DNA of 64,000 nt, taken from NBLH01 sp050296515. Lineage in GTDB: Bacteria > Bacteroidota > Bacteroidia > Bacteroidales > NBLH01. This document shows positions 8,465 through 17,434 of the stretch, piece after piece; within the stretch, counting starts at the first letter, position 1, and each line of letters opens with the position of its first letter. The DNA lies in assembly GCA_050296515.1 (NCBI GenBank), contig JBNKRJ010000077.1, positions 1-64,000 on the forward strand, in the 5' to 3' direction. Both the position numbers and the translations under genes were made by a program. A model generated the notes under the pieces. It was not told the DNA's origin. It saw only the letters and a list, made by a program, of their open reading frames with translations, and searched no databases.

Positions 8465-8881
8465 TTAATAAGAAAGCGGTGCTATATAAAAGTGCTCCTG
8501 GTGCAAAAAGTCTGTATTAGTAATTTTATTCTTTCCTCTTACTTCAACATCTACCCGGCGGCGAAGGTTGTTTAAGCGCCCCCTGCTGGTTTCGTAGTAA
8601 TGCTTTATGGAGATTTCCTCTACGAGCAGCCTTTTTTCAAATTGTTCAATATTTTCTTTCAGAGATTGCTTAATTTTTTCGGTAATGCCCGAGTTGGCTG
8701 TATGAAGAAAATCATCTTCCCAAACTTTATTGCCAAAATTAAAATCACCGCGATATTCGCCCTGATAGGTGGTTAACATTAAATGTATATGTTGCTTTAT
8801 TGACTGGTCAATATCGCAAGTACGTACATCTTGCTTTTCCATTATTATTTTGGTGTTGAATGGAATTTTCAGATAATTCAT
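8465..8881 (-). CDS. tssE: TssE, gp25-like baseplate subunit
   Basis: The 138-residue cytoplasmic protein of the GPW/gp25 family has the core IKQHIHLMLTTYQGEYRGD, with FNFGNKVWEDDF after it and an IKQSLKENIEQFEKRL helix. TssE nucleates sheath assembly together with TssF and TssG. Its ATG overlaps the stop of the upstream gene by 4 bases (ATGA), implying translational coupling. Length and motifs are normal for the family. Confidence 0.88.
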   Translation of the reverse strand: MNYLKIPFNTKIIMEKQDVRTCDIDQSIKQHIHLMLTTYQGEYRGDFNFGNKVWEDDFLHTANSGITEKIKQSLKENIEQFEKRLLVEEISIKHYYETSRGRLNNLRRRVDVEVRGKNKITNTDFLHQEHFYIAPLSY

Positions 8882-9459
8882 AGTTCCTCTTTATTCTTTA
8901 ATTGCTTTTTAATTTCTCTGATTTGAATGGTATGCCAATTTAATGATTTATCATTTTTATCAAAGTGATTTTCTACCTCTTGTTTTAAATTTTCATTGGT
9001 AATAATTAAACCTCTGATTAAAGAATCCTTTACCAATAAATCTTTTTCAAGGGTGTCGATTTTGATTTTATGAGAATATATAAAGAACGAGATGGCAACA
9101 GCTGCAATAAAAAAAACAGACAAACTGATTTTGAAAAAGACAGAAGTTTGGTTATTTATTAAAACGGGACTATCCTTATCGCCAAGCTTTACCCTCATTT
9201 TATCAGAAAACGGCCTTGCATTTTTAGAAGTCTCTAAAAACATCTCTCCATCCAAAGTTGCTGCAAAATTGTTGGTATCGTCGCTTTTAACAATGTACCC
9301 AAGTTCTAATAATTTATCAATAACATCATTGATGTGTGCCTGGCTTTCATCAGGCTGAAATAGCTCAACGATTTCTTCGTAATATACCTCCAGTCCTTTT
9401 TTATGACCTTCAAGCACATAGGCCAACACCTTATCAAGCTCTTTTAGTGTTTTTTGCAT
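8878..9459 (-). CDS. Winged-helix-like, single-pass membrane protein coupled to tssE
   Basis: The 193-residue protein of unrecognised family has an N-terminal helical region resembling a winged helix (MQKTLKELDKVLAYVLEGHK, then HINDVIDKLLELGYIVKSDD) at residues 1-65. One transmembrane helix follows at about 107-128 (FKISLSVFFIAAVAISFFIY) and then a charged coiled coil. The predicted form is a cytoplasmic head and a periplasmic coil. It overlaps tssE by 4 bp, so the two are probably made together. A sheath-proximal gene with this architecture could be a T6SSiii accessory anchoring or regulatory factor; that is inference. Confidence 0.7.
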   Translation of the reverse strand: MQKTLKELDKVLAYVLEGHKKGLEVYYEEIVELFQPDESQAHINDVIDKLLELGYIVKSDDTNNFAATLDGEMFLETSKNARPFSDKMRVKLGDKDSPVLINNQTSVFFKISLSVFFIAAVAISFFIYSHKIKIDTLEKDLLVKDSLIRGLIITNENLKQEVENHFDKNDKSLNWHTIQIREIKKQLKNKEEL

Positions 9460-9573
9460 TGCATTGTTTTAATAGATTCTTTGCTTTAAGATGCAATTTT
9501 GCCCAGGTTATAGTTTAACCTGAGCAAAATTTGGAAAAAATCATCATGGCCAAATTTTTATATTGATTAAAAT

Positions 9574-10950
9574 TTAGCTTTGTTCGTATTCCGATTCCCA
9601 TTCGGAACCATCGGCACCATTTTGTCCATCCATTTTTATTAAGAAGTTTTTGGCAGGGAAAAATGGTTTCATATGGATATCCAGATAAATTCTGTCTTTT
9701 TGAACACGGTCTTGTTCAAATCTCTTAATGGCAAAATCTTCGATAAGACGATCAACACCTTTTACCGAATCTAAAAATTGAATAATTTGAGTACTAATGT
9801 CTTTTTTTGTTCTGCTGTTGAAATTTTCAAAAGCCCTACGGTTTAGAAAATCCATTAACACTTTGGTCACATAATCAAATACCCTTACTACCGAATAGGT
9901 TTGCAATCCCAGGTTATCTCCGTTAAAAAGTGTTTTGGCAGAAAACGCCATTACTTTTGAATATTCGTTTACCATCGGAATCAGGCCAATCTTCTCTAAA
10001 CTGGCAATTTCTGATTTCTTTAAAGGAAAACGTACTCCGTTTACTTCATTAATACCACCAAATTTTTTACCGGCTACTACCTGCGACATCAATGTATTGT
10101 GTATTCTGCCCGCATAGGCTGTTGATGGAGGAATGGTCAAATCATCTTCCTCACCTGCAAGTTTTGATTTAGCCCTGCCAATCAGCCAGTTACAGGTCAT
10201 TAAAACATTTGAGCGAAAAGCATCGCCACCAGTATGATTTGCTGATTCAAACATCTGAATCACATCATCAGGCTCTTCAAAGTCGATAAAATCGGTTATT
10301 AAAGTAACCTTATTCGCATATGCAATTTTCCCCCATTTTTCAATCACTGCATTTGAACCTAAATATCCGGGAATGGCCAAAAGAGCATAATTATCCGACA
10401 AATCAAGTCTGTCATAATTTTGTTTTAATTCAGCAGCCACCGCATCAATAAAACGGGTATTGTCCAAATCTTTAACTTGCTCAGGTGAAGCATTCAGAAT
10501 GCTCACATTCTGAACTTTATCCAGTTCGGTATTTTTATAAAACATAGCCATTGATCGGTACGATCGCTCTAACTCTTTTGTGGCTACCAGTGCACTTCCT
10601 AAATTCTGGCTAAGGTTCTTTTCCTGTTCAACTGAGTTGTTTTGACACAAATCAATCATGCTCATAATATCCCCATCGGTTTCAAGCACTTCTACCCAGG
10701 TTGACAATGATCTTAATAAATCTGCTCTCTCACTCTCCCTTACTTTTTCATTCAAGAAAATATTTTTTCGTGCTTTTCTCTCGGGATTTAAGTTAGAGCT
10801 TCCTTCAATAATACTTTCCAATAAATCAAACCCTCCGCTTTCAACTAAAACATCAGTAGCCTCAAGTAGTTGACTTTCAAAACTCTGAGCTTTCGACTTC
10901 TCTGCAACAGGGGTTCCTGTGGTTACTTCTTTTTGATTTTTCACACTCAT
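9574..10950 (-). CDS. tssC: TssC, contractile sheath large subunit
   Basis: The 458-residue TssC/VipB-type protein contains the family's LAIPGYLGSNAVIEKWGKIA segment, with AGRIHNTLMSQVVAGKKFGG and a C-terminal domain ending in an acidic tail. With TssB it forms the sheath that contracts to fire the Hcp tube. It lies 8 bp downstream of tssB and is presumably made in stoichiometric excess with it. The length matches Bacteroidota TssC and the frame is intact. Confidence 0.92.
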   Translation of the reverse strand: MSVKNQKEVTTGTPVAEKSKAQSFESQLLEATDVLVESGGFDLLESIIEGSSNLNPERKARKNIFLNEKVRESERADLLRSLSTWVEVLETDGDIMSMIDLCQNNSVEQEKNLSQNLGSALVATKELERSYRSMAMFYKNTELDKVQNVSILNASPEQVKDLDNTRFIDAVAAELKQNYDRLDLSDNYALLAIPGYLGSNAVIEKWGKIAYANKVTLITDFIDFEEPDDVIQMFESANHTGGDAFRSNVLMTCNWLIGRAKSKLAGEEDDLTIPPSTAYAGRIHNTLMSQVVAGKKFGGINEVNGVRFPLKKSEIASLEKIGLIPMVNEYSKVMAFSAKTLFNGDNLGLQTYSVVRVFDYVTKVLMDFLNRRAFENFNSRTKKDISTQIIQFLDSVKGVDRLIEDFAIKRFEQDRVQKDRIYLDIHMKPFFPAKNFLIKMDGQNGADGSEWESEYEQS

Positions 10951-10958
10951 GGCTTATT

Positions 10959-11414
10959 TTATTTGTTGGTAGATGTTTGTATTTCAGAAATCATAGCTTT
11001 AAAAGCGTTTAGCAGCGCTTCTTTCTTTTCAGGATCATTTATTACTTTACGTAACATGGCATTCGATTTCATGTTTTTCATGATATTCTTATATTCCTCG
11101 CTCTTTTTCTTGGTATCCTGCAAAAATGAGCTTTGGTTAATGATACCCTTTTCACCAAAATCACCCAAATTCTTGAAACTTAATTCTTCGCGAACTGTTC
11201 CGCCATCAATAGTCTGAAATTCAACCTTTTGAGTTGGCTTATAGTGATCAAAAACCTCATCTACAGTTTTTAGTCCACTTACTATTTCAGGTTTTAAAAC
11301 CGGAGTACTTGTCAGTTTTTCTACCAGTAAAGTCCTGTTTTGAGGAATATCCGAGATAGATTCTGATACCTCCAAGGGGATTTCATTTCCACCAATTCCA
11401 TAATTTTGAATCAT
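10959..11414 (-). CDS. tssB: TssB, contractile sheath small subunit
   Basis: The 151-residue protein starts MIQNYGIGGNEIPLEVSESI and contains QNRTLLVEKLTSTPVLKPEI, the T6SSiii form of TssB/VipA that interlocks with TssC. The C-terminal helix (EKKEALLNAFKAMISEIQTS) is typical. It is the first gene after a 185-bp gap behind tssH and directly precedes tssC. Confidence 0.92.
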   Translation of the reverse strand: MIQNYGIGGNEIPLEVSESISDIPQNRTLLVEKLTSTPVLKPEIVSGLKTVDEVFDHYKPTQKVEFQTIDGGTVREELSFKNLGDFGEKGIINQSSFLQDTKKKSEEYKNIMKNMKSNAMLRKVINDPEKKEALLNAFKAMISEIQTSTNK

Positions 11415-11542
11415 AATTTTAACTTTTGATTTATAAAAATTTTTACTAATTATTTGGGTTTTATAAGCCTGATAGGTTCAAATAACTACCCAGTATTTCT
11501 TTAATAACTTACAATTGTATGTGCGAAGATTGATTAACATTT

Positions 11543-11550
11543 CAAATATT
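11543..11550 (-). promoter_or_regulatory. Possible internal promoter for tssB-tssC-tssE
   Basis: In the 185-bp gap between tssH and tssB the minus strand reads AATATTTG, one mismatch from the Bacteroidota -7 box TAnnTTTG. A TTTG lies about 22 bases upstream as a possible -33 element. A separate promoter would fit the need for abundant sheath protein, but the match is imperfect. Confidence 0.3.
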
Positions 11551-11599
11551 TAGGCTAAATACGTAAGAAACACAAACTTTCGTATTGATTTCTTATTAT

Positions 11600-14086
11600 T
11601 TAATTATTGACGCTTTCTATTTTCCAGACAAACTCACCATTTAACGCATCCAAAAAAATGTGATCACCTTCAGTTATTTCTTCATAAATGATCATTTTTG
11701 AAAGTTTTTTTCTTATTTCCGCCCTGATAATTCCTTTTAACGGTCTGGCCCCATATTCAGGCGTATAACCATGTAAGGCTAAAAGCTGTTTGGCAGTATC
11801 AGATATTTCTAATGTAATATTCTTCGGAGCCAAACGCTCATAAATTTCTTTAAGTTGAATATTTATAATATCAATAACTACCCGCTGATCAATAGGTCCA
11901 AAGGGAATTAATTCAGTAAGTCGCCCCAAAAACTCTGGCCTAAAATGATTACTCATAATGTCCATTAATATTTTTTGCCCTGGAATTTCACCTTTTGCAT
12001 ACTTCTCAACAATGTATTCGCTTCCAATGTTAGAGGTAAAAAGTATAACAGTGTTGGAGAAATCGCCTTCTTTTCCTAACCTGTCATGTAGTTTCCCTTC
12101 ATCAAGTATCTGAAGAAAAATATCGAAAACAGATGGGTGGGCTTTTTCTATTTCGTCAAATAAGACGACCGAGTATGGTTTTTCACGGATTTTATTAACT
12201 AAAAGCCCTCCTTCTTCATATCCCACATAACCAGGAGGAGCACCATATAAAAGTGCAGCTGAATGTTCTTCCTTGAATTCAGACATATCAAGTCGAATCA
12301 TATCCAATTCATCGCCAAATAAATATTCGGTTAATGCTTTGGCCAATTCAGTTTTACCTGTTCCAGTGGGGCCCATTAAAAAGAACGAACCAATAGGTTG
12401 CCCTTCCTTTGTTAACCCCGAACGAGATTCTAAAATAGCTGAAGCAATACTACTTATAGCAACATCTTGTCCAACAACCCGTTTACTTAATTCTTCCTCT
12501 AACTGCATAAGCCTCTCTTTTTCATCGGTTTGCAGTCGTCCGATAGGGATGCCTGTTTTTTTTGCAATAACACGAGTTAAATCACCGGAAGAAATTGACT
12601 TGATTGCTTTAACCTCTTTCAGTTTTTCATTGGCCAATTCAAGGAGGCTTCTCACTATTTCTGAAGAATCTTCTTTTTGAGAAATAAGATTATCCAGTTC
12701 TTCTATTAACTCTTTAAAATCAATTAATTCTTTTGCTGACAATCTTAATAATTCATCCTTATAATTAGATAATTGACCTGAGTTATCCTCTCCTGTTATT
12801 TTTTTTAATGACTGAAGAAGAACTATGCATTCACCAATAGCCACTTTTGTATTAGACATCGTTCTGTCTATCAAATCAATAGCAGCATCCGGTAATTTTT
12901 TATCTTTCACATAGCGCTTAGATAGTTTTATGGACTCAATCATTGAATCTTCCGAAATGGCTAATCCGTGATGATTGCAAAAAACAGGCAGAACAGATTT
13001 CAAGATCTGCTTTGCAACAGTAACAGAGGGTTCCTCCAATTTTACAATTTCAAACCTTCGATTGATGGAACGATCATTTTCAATGGTTTTTCGATACTCA
13101 TCCATCCCTGCTGAGGCAATTAATGTAACATCGCCTTTTTCGAGTTCGCTTTTCAATAAATTAACCTGCCCCTCATTGCCTTGATTTTTGGTCAGCAATA
13201 CATTTATTTCATCAATAAATAAAAGTGGTTTTTCAAATTGCTTAATCTCTTCAAATACTTTTTTTAGTCGGTCCTCAACTTCACCTTTATAAGAAGCTCC
13301 TACTGAAATATTGCTGTAATCAAGTTTAAAAACAGTTGCATTTTTTAAATTGGCAGGAACTTTTCCAGATACTATTGCATCAACCAACCCATCTACCAAC
13401 ACGGTTTTCCCAACGCCAGGCTCGCCGATAATTAATACATTTGGCTTAATATATCTATTTAGTATTTCAATGGTGTATTCAATTTCAGTATCCCTTCCAA
13501 CCACTTTGTGTCGGGTACTGTCCAAAACATCCATATTCATGCTATGATAATACTTGCCAAGTAATTTTGGCATCCCGCCCAGATCTTTTTGGTCGTTGCT
13601 ACTTTTGTTCACTCCACCTTGGTTTGTTAAAACCTTCTTATTAGATATAGGAGCATGTATTGCTTTTAGCAATTCATCTTTTTGTAGCGGGAATGTTTTA
13701 AACTGATCATAAGTAAAAGCAACCCCATGAACAGATAACGCTGCCAATAATAGAATTGGTGAAACAGTATCCACTCCAATTTCATTACCTATATCCTCAG
13801 CTACTATAAAACAATTCTGGGATTTGTCTGAAAGGGAGAGTTCGGGACTTTGTTTACTAACCTTGGGTAGGTTTTCAATTCTAATTTCAGCCCATTCTTC
13901 AAGGTAATACAGATCTTTGTCAAGATCGTTAAGAACCTCAATGACAGCTTCGTCCATTAAAACGGCACGCAATAAATGAGCTGGTTCTATGGCAGAACTT
14001 AAGTATTCAAAAGCCAGGCGTCTGGCAGTTTCCTGAACACTTTTTAGTTGCTCAAAAGAGGTCTCAGCCGATGAAAGGATAGTCAT
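11600..14086 (-). CDS. tssH: TssH (ClpV), sheath-recycling AAA+ unfoldase
   Basis: This is an ~828-residue Hsp100-type ATPase. From the start chosen here (MTILSSAETSFEQLKS) it has an N-terminal Clp repeat domain (1-145), a first AAA module with Walker A GEPGVGKT at 221-228 and Walker B LLFIDEIN near 290, a coiled middle domain, and a second AAA module with GPTGTGKT at 572-579. A longer ATG at 14131 would add 15 residues and overlap tssN, and the family N-terminus fits the shorter form. TssH disassembles contracted TssBC sheaths for reuse. Both nucleotide sites look intact. Confidence 0.92.
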   Translation of the reverse strand: MTILSSAETSFEQLKSVQETARRLAFEYLSSAIEPAHLLRAVLMDEAVIEVLNDLDKDLYYLEEWAEIRIENLPKVSKQSPELSLSDKSQNCFIVAEDIGNEIGVDTVSPILLLAALSVHGVAFTYDQFKTFPLQKDELLKAIHAPISNKKVLTNQGGVNKSSNDQKDLGGMPKLLGKYYHSMNMDVLDSTRHKVVGRDTEIEYTIEILNRYIKPNVLIIGEPGVGKTVLVDGLVDAIVSGKVPANLKNATVFKLDYSNISVGASYKGEVEDRLKKVFEEIKQFEKPLLFIDEINVLLTKNQGNEGQVNLLKSELEKGDVTLIASAGMDEYRKTIENDRSINRRFEIVKLEEPSVTVAKQILKSVLPVFCNHHGLAISEDSMIESIKLSKRYVKDKKLPDAAIDLIDRTMSNTKVAIGECIVLLQSLKKITGEDNSGQLSNYKDELLRLSAKELIDFKELIEELDNLISQKEDSSEIVRSLLELANEKLKEVKAIKSISSGDLTRVIAKKTGIPIGRLQTDEKERLMQLEEELSKRVVGQDVAISSIASAILESRSGLTKEGQPIGSFFLMGPTGTGKTELAKALTEYLFGDELDMIRLDMSEFKEEHSAALLYGAPPGYVGYEEGGLLVNKIREKPYSVVLFDEIEKAHPSVFDIFLQILDEGKLHDRLGKEGDFSNTVILFTSNIGSEYIVEKYAKGEIPGQKILMDIMSNHFRPEFLGRLTELIPFGPIDQRVVIDIINIQLKEIYERLAPKNITLEISDTAKQLLALHGYTPEYGARPLKGIIRAEIRKKLSKMIIYEEITEGDHIFLDALNGEFVWKIESVNN

Positions 14087-14105
14087 ATTATTTGGTTTTA
14101 ATTTA

Positions 14106-14957
14106 CTAGTATTCAACTCTTTTACATACAATCACACTTTTTTCTTTCAGCCTGTTTTCCAGTACTGTTAGTTCCGGATCAATATATCTTACAAAAGGGA
14201 AATACCATCGAGGCTTGAAAAAGAAAATCCATTCTTGTGCATTATTCGAATTACGATGGAGATATTGAATAGGATACTCGCTATTGCGCTGATTATATTC
14301 TTTAATGAAATAAAACATCAGTTTTCCAAATGGCATTTCACGTGGAGCAATCACTGTGTAGTTTTTGGCTTTTCTATCATTTGATGTTTTCTTCATGAAA
14401 AATGATACAACAAATGGCTTTTGTAGTTCATATTTACTAGGATTAGGAACTTCAAGGTCTGAGGGACATTCCCAGGTTCTTATCCTTTTTCGTGGAATTA
14501 AGATTCCTTTTTCAAAGGTATGAAAAACAAAAAACGGGAGTAAAAAAAAGAATGTTGCCGTTATATATAAAAAATTATATTGATTGTCAGCAAGAAAACT
14601 ATAGAACAAAAAGAAAAAACTTATGTTCATTAAACTCCCTGAGAGTAAAAACAATAACTCATACCAAAAGTTTTGTTCTTTTGTCCAGTAAAGAACACGA
14701 TAAAGTATAAAACAAAAGCCAATACCCAACAGAAAAAATACCGCCTGAAAACTAATAAATAGTTGTAAAGGATACTCAAGCAATCCTGAATAAATTAAAA
14801 ATACTGATGAGGCACCTAATAAAGAAATAAGTAAATTATAAAGAAAGGACTTTAGCTTTTCTTTGCTCATTTCTTTTACTCCTGATGCTGTAATAAAAAA
14901 CAATACGATAGCTATAATCAGAAGAACCAGCCCTATTATTAATACTTTTTTATCCAT
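14106..14957 (-). CDS. tssN: TssN, integral membrane protein of the T6SSiii trans-envelope complex
   Basis: The 283-residue protein has five predicted transmembrane helices (about 5-24, 37-59, 65-88, 99-121, 127-147) and a cytoplasmic C-terminal domain containing RIRTWECPSDLEVPNPSKY and FGKLMFYFIKEYNQ. This is the TssN pattern, the Bacteroidota-specific inner-membrane T6SS component. It lies between tssG and tssH, with its stop 20 bp from the chosen tssH start. Confidence 0.85.
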   Translation of the reverse strand: MDKKVLIIGLVLLIIAIVLFFITASGVKEMSKEKLKSFLYNLLISLLGASSVFLIYSGLLEYPLQLFISFQAVFFLLGIGFCFILYRVLYWTKEQNFWYELLFLLSGSLMNISFFFLFYSFLADNQYNFLYITATFFFLLPFFVFHTFEKGILIPRKRIRTWECPSDLEVPNPSKYELQKPFVVSFFMKKTSNDRKAKNYTVIAPREMPFGKLMFYFIKEYNQRNSEYPIQYLHRNSNNAQEWIFFFKPRWYFPFVRYIDPELTVLENRLKEKSVIVCKRVEY

Positions 14958-14978
14958 TTATAAATCTATTATGCTGTT

Positions 14979-15941
14979 TTAAATTGTAGTTGAGTAGTTT
15001 AATATTGATGAATGCTTTTTTGAGCTATTAATTTCCCAGTGCTCTTCTTTTTTGATACAAACACGCCAACTTGCATCTACATTTAAAGGAATAAATGTGT
15101 CAATAAATACCTGCATAAATTTGAAATACTCGCAACCTTTCACAAACCGACTGGCCTTTTTCGCAGACAAATCCTCTATAACAAAACAATAATTGTCAAA
15201 ATATGCATTGAATTTACTACCTAATAACATGTTTTCGCCCAATCTACATTCGCCCAATCTTTCATTGTTCTTGTGAAAGGTATCTTCTTTAGATGCATTC
15301 TGTTCGATCCAAACTTTTTCATTTAATAAAAAAGCTAAGCAATTTGCTAATTGCTCAATATTTCCAACCAGAAACTGTAAAAATGGAAGTAAACTTATCC
15401 ATTTACGACACAGCTTTTTTGGTAAACGACTGTCGATATTGCTTAAATCAAAAAAAGAAAGTTTCAGTTCCCTTTTACCAATCTTAAGCAATTGCTCTGT
15501 TTCCATTTGCTCAACAGCTATGCGATGATGGAATATTTCATTTTCAATGGGTGCAAAAAACTGACGGGCAAGACTTTCTTCCTTTTTATGCTTCTTATAT
15601 TCCTCTATCATTATAGCGGCATTGCCTCTACCATATTCATGCTTTACTTTGGGGTGAAAAAATGATTCTGGAAGAACGTCATAAATACTATCACGATTTA
15701 AATCTAATTCAAGTCCAAAACTTCCCTTATCTGCGCTTTTTAAACGAGTTTTCTCAATATCCCCAGCAAAGCCGCGTTTATGCCCACCTTGATTTTTAAT
15801 GCTAATTTGTTCCGGTTGATAATTTCCTCCTCTTAGCAAATCAGCAACGATTACCTCTGCTTTTATATTTTCAGCCAGCTCGCGCATGGATGAAATTATT
15901 CCACGGTGTTTTTTGGGTATTTCAGTGCTTTTAGGTGTCAT
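14979..15941 (-). CDS. tssG: TssG baseplate subunit
   Basis: The 320-residue cytoplasmic protein has a C-terminal half matching TssG: LGECRLGENMLLGSKFNAYF, then NYCFVIEDLS, then a region ending WRVCIKK, corresponding to the LGxxxxLGxR and LDWxLRL patterns of other TssG proteins. The N-terminal half is poorly conserved. TssG works with TssF and TssE in the wedge. It is placed 21 bp upstream of tssN and 13 bp after the lipoprotein gene. Confidence 0.8.
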   Translation of the reverse strand: MTPKSTEIPKKHRGIISSMRELAENIKAEVIVADLLRGGNYQPEQISIKNQGGHKRGFAGDIEKTRLKSADKGSFGLELDLNRDSIYDVLPESFFHPKVKHEYGRGNAAIMIEEYKKHKKEESLARQFFAPIENEIFHHRIAVEQMETEQLLKIGKRELKLSFFDLSNIDSRLPKKLCRKWISLLPFLQFLVGNIEQLANCLAFLLNEKVWIEQNASKEDTFHKNNERLGECRLGENMLLGSKFNAYFDNYCFVIEDLSAKKASRFVKGCEYFKFMQVFIDTFIPLNVDASWRVCIKKEEHWEINSSKKHSSILNYSTTI

Positions 15942-15954
15942 TTAGGTGTTTATG

Positions 15955-16557
15955 CTAGTTAGGTTTTGCTGACGTTTTATATCTTCCTGCAAATTTGAAA
16001 TAGGTACTCCAAAAAGCATCATCCATTTTTTCAATTGACACTTTTGCGGTACGCTTGCAGTTTATTAAAAACCTGTTGTTTACTAAATATATTCCTACAA
16101 ACTGTTCTGGTTCAGCCTTTTCACCCGATTTATCAATCTGCGGATATTCAAAAAAGACTAAATCACCTTCCTCCAGAAAAGATTTTCCGGTAAAAAGACT
16201 AAATACTTTGTTGTAAACTAATTCGTTATAAGTTCCAGGAATTTTATAATTGTATACCTTATTGTAGATTTCTTTAACTAATTTACCATCCTCTATACCA
16301 ACATCCGAGCTGGGTTGATATGGAAGGTTTAACCAATCATCTACTACCTTATACAGTTTATTTGTAATAAGGTAATCAACAGGGGTTTCCAGCAAATATG
16401 ATAATCGCAATGTTTTATAATAGAAAATCGTATCGACCAAGGGATCTTTTTCTTTATCATTTAGACCCTGAAGGTTTTTTTTTGATAAACAACTCGATAA
16501 AAAAAATGCTAACACTGCAACACTAAAGCAGGCTGTCAATATTCGTTTGTAACTCAT
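15955..16557 (-). CDS. Catalytically dead NlpC/P60-like lipoprotein, candidate TssQ
   Basis: The ~200-residue lipoprotein begins at MSYKRILTACFSVAV with lipobox LSSC; an ATG at 16599 would put 14 residues ahead of the signal and is less likely. The mature part follows the NlpC/P60 pattern: WLNLPYQPSS, then GIEDGKLVKEIY where the family has GxDCSGLVxxVY, then EEGDLVFFEY, FVGIYLVNNRFLIN and DAFWSTYFKFAGRY. The catalytic Cys is Asp, the HVGIY His is Phe and the third position is Asn. It is therefore probably a non-enzymatic peptidoglycan-proximal part of the secretion complex. It leads the operon. The TssQ name is a positional guess. Confidence 0.6.
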   Translation of the reverse strand: MSYKRILTACFSVAVLAFFLSSCLSKKNLQGLNDKEKDPLVDTIFYYKTLRLSYLLETPVDYLITNKLYKVVDDWLNLPYQPSSDVGIEDGKLVKEIYNKVYNYKIPGTYNELVYNKVFSLFTGKSFLEEGDLVFFEYPQIDKSGEKAEPEQFVGIYLVNNRFLINCKRTAKVSIEKMDDAFWSTYFKFAGRYKTSAKPN

Positions 16558-16647
16558 TATTTTTTGGTATAGATTAGTATATTCTTTACATGTGAACATT
16601 TTGTTTTATTCAATCTCAACCTTTGTTATTAGCAAAAAATAACGCCA

Positions 16648-16655
16648 CAAATATA
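16648..16655 (-). promoter_or_regulatory. Likely T6SS operon promoter (-7 box TATATTTG)
   Basis: On the minus strand TATATTTG matches the Bacteroidota TAnnTTTG box exactly. A TTTG lies 20 bases upstream as a -33 element. It stands about 90 bp before the first gene of the minus-strand T6SS operon. The rest of 16600-16983 is AT-rich and holds no other recognisable feature. Confidence 0.6.
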
Positions 16656-16983
16656 TAAATAAGAATGTTATACAACAAAATGTAATAGTTAATAAAATTA
16701 AACTTAAAAACCAGCTAACGTTTAACATCAATATTATCAAGCACTTAATATATTTATTCCAATTATCCTTACTTCTTCTAAAGTAAAATCAGCCCCTCTG
16801 ACAATTTTCAACTTTACCCAGCACATAAAACAAAACTAGTAAATACCTAATATTCAACAACTTAAAAAAATACTTAAAAAATGTTAAAATTATTTTTTTA
16901 ATGAAAAAAAACAGCCCATATTTACACCGCTTTTAATATAGCATTAAAGTATTATTATTATTATTAATTAAAATTTTTAAATT

Positions 16984-17310
16984 ATGTCATCATCTAAAGC
17001 ACAATTAGAAGTTAACGGATCAAAGTACAAAGTTTTATTGGCAAATTAAGGCTTTGCACAAAAAGTTGATGTAGAAAACAAACCTTCAACCCTCACCAAG
17101 GGAGGGATGATGAATGTGACCATTGAAGCCACAAAATCTACAGAATTTGTAGAAAAAGCGGTTTCTAATGCTTTTGAAAGGACTGGGGATAAAGCTCATC
17201 GCAAAGCCACTTGGCAGGCCTTCGGCATCGGCAGTAAAAGAATACGTAAGACCGGGCATTATAGTTTGCTTCATTACTCAGAAATTGATTTAATAAACGC
17301 CCTAATTTAG
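16984..17310 (+). pseudogene. tssD: tssD (hcp) pseudogene with an in-frame stop
   Basis: From the ATG at 16984 the frame reads MSSSKAQLEVNGSKYKVLLA, then N and a TAA at 17047-17049, then GFAQKVDVENKPSTLTKGG and MMNVTIEATKSTEFVEKA. This follows the Bacteroidota Hcp pattern (xxAxLxVDGxxYxVL.xxYxFxQxxDxxGxPxxxxxGGxIxxxxES), with TAA where a Tyr codon is expected. After about residue 65 the sequence loses resemblance and ends at 17308-17310, short of the usual ~130 residues. It is divergent from the T6SS operon. No intact hcp is in the window. Confidence 0.65.
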
Positions 17311-17434
17311 CTATAGCCTCACCAAAATAACAACATTAATGTGTGTTTCTTTATAATATAAAAATGGAATTTGAAATTTGATATCGATTCAACAGCAGCT
17401 TAACCCCAATTTTCAATAGCTCCTTGCCTGAAAG

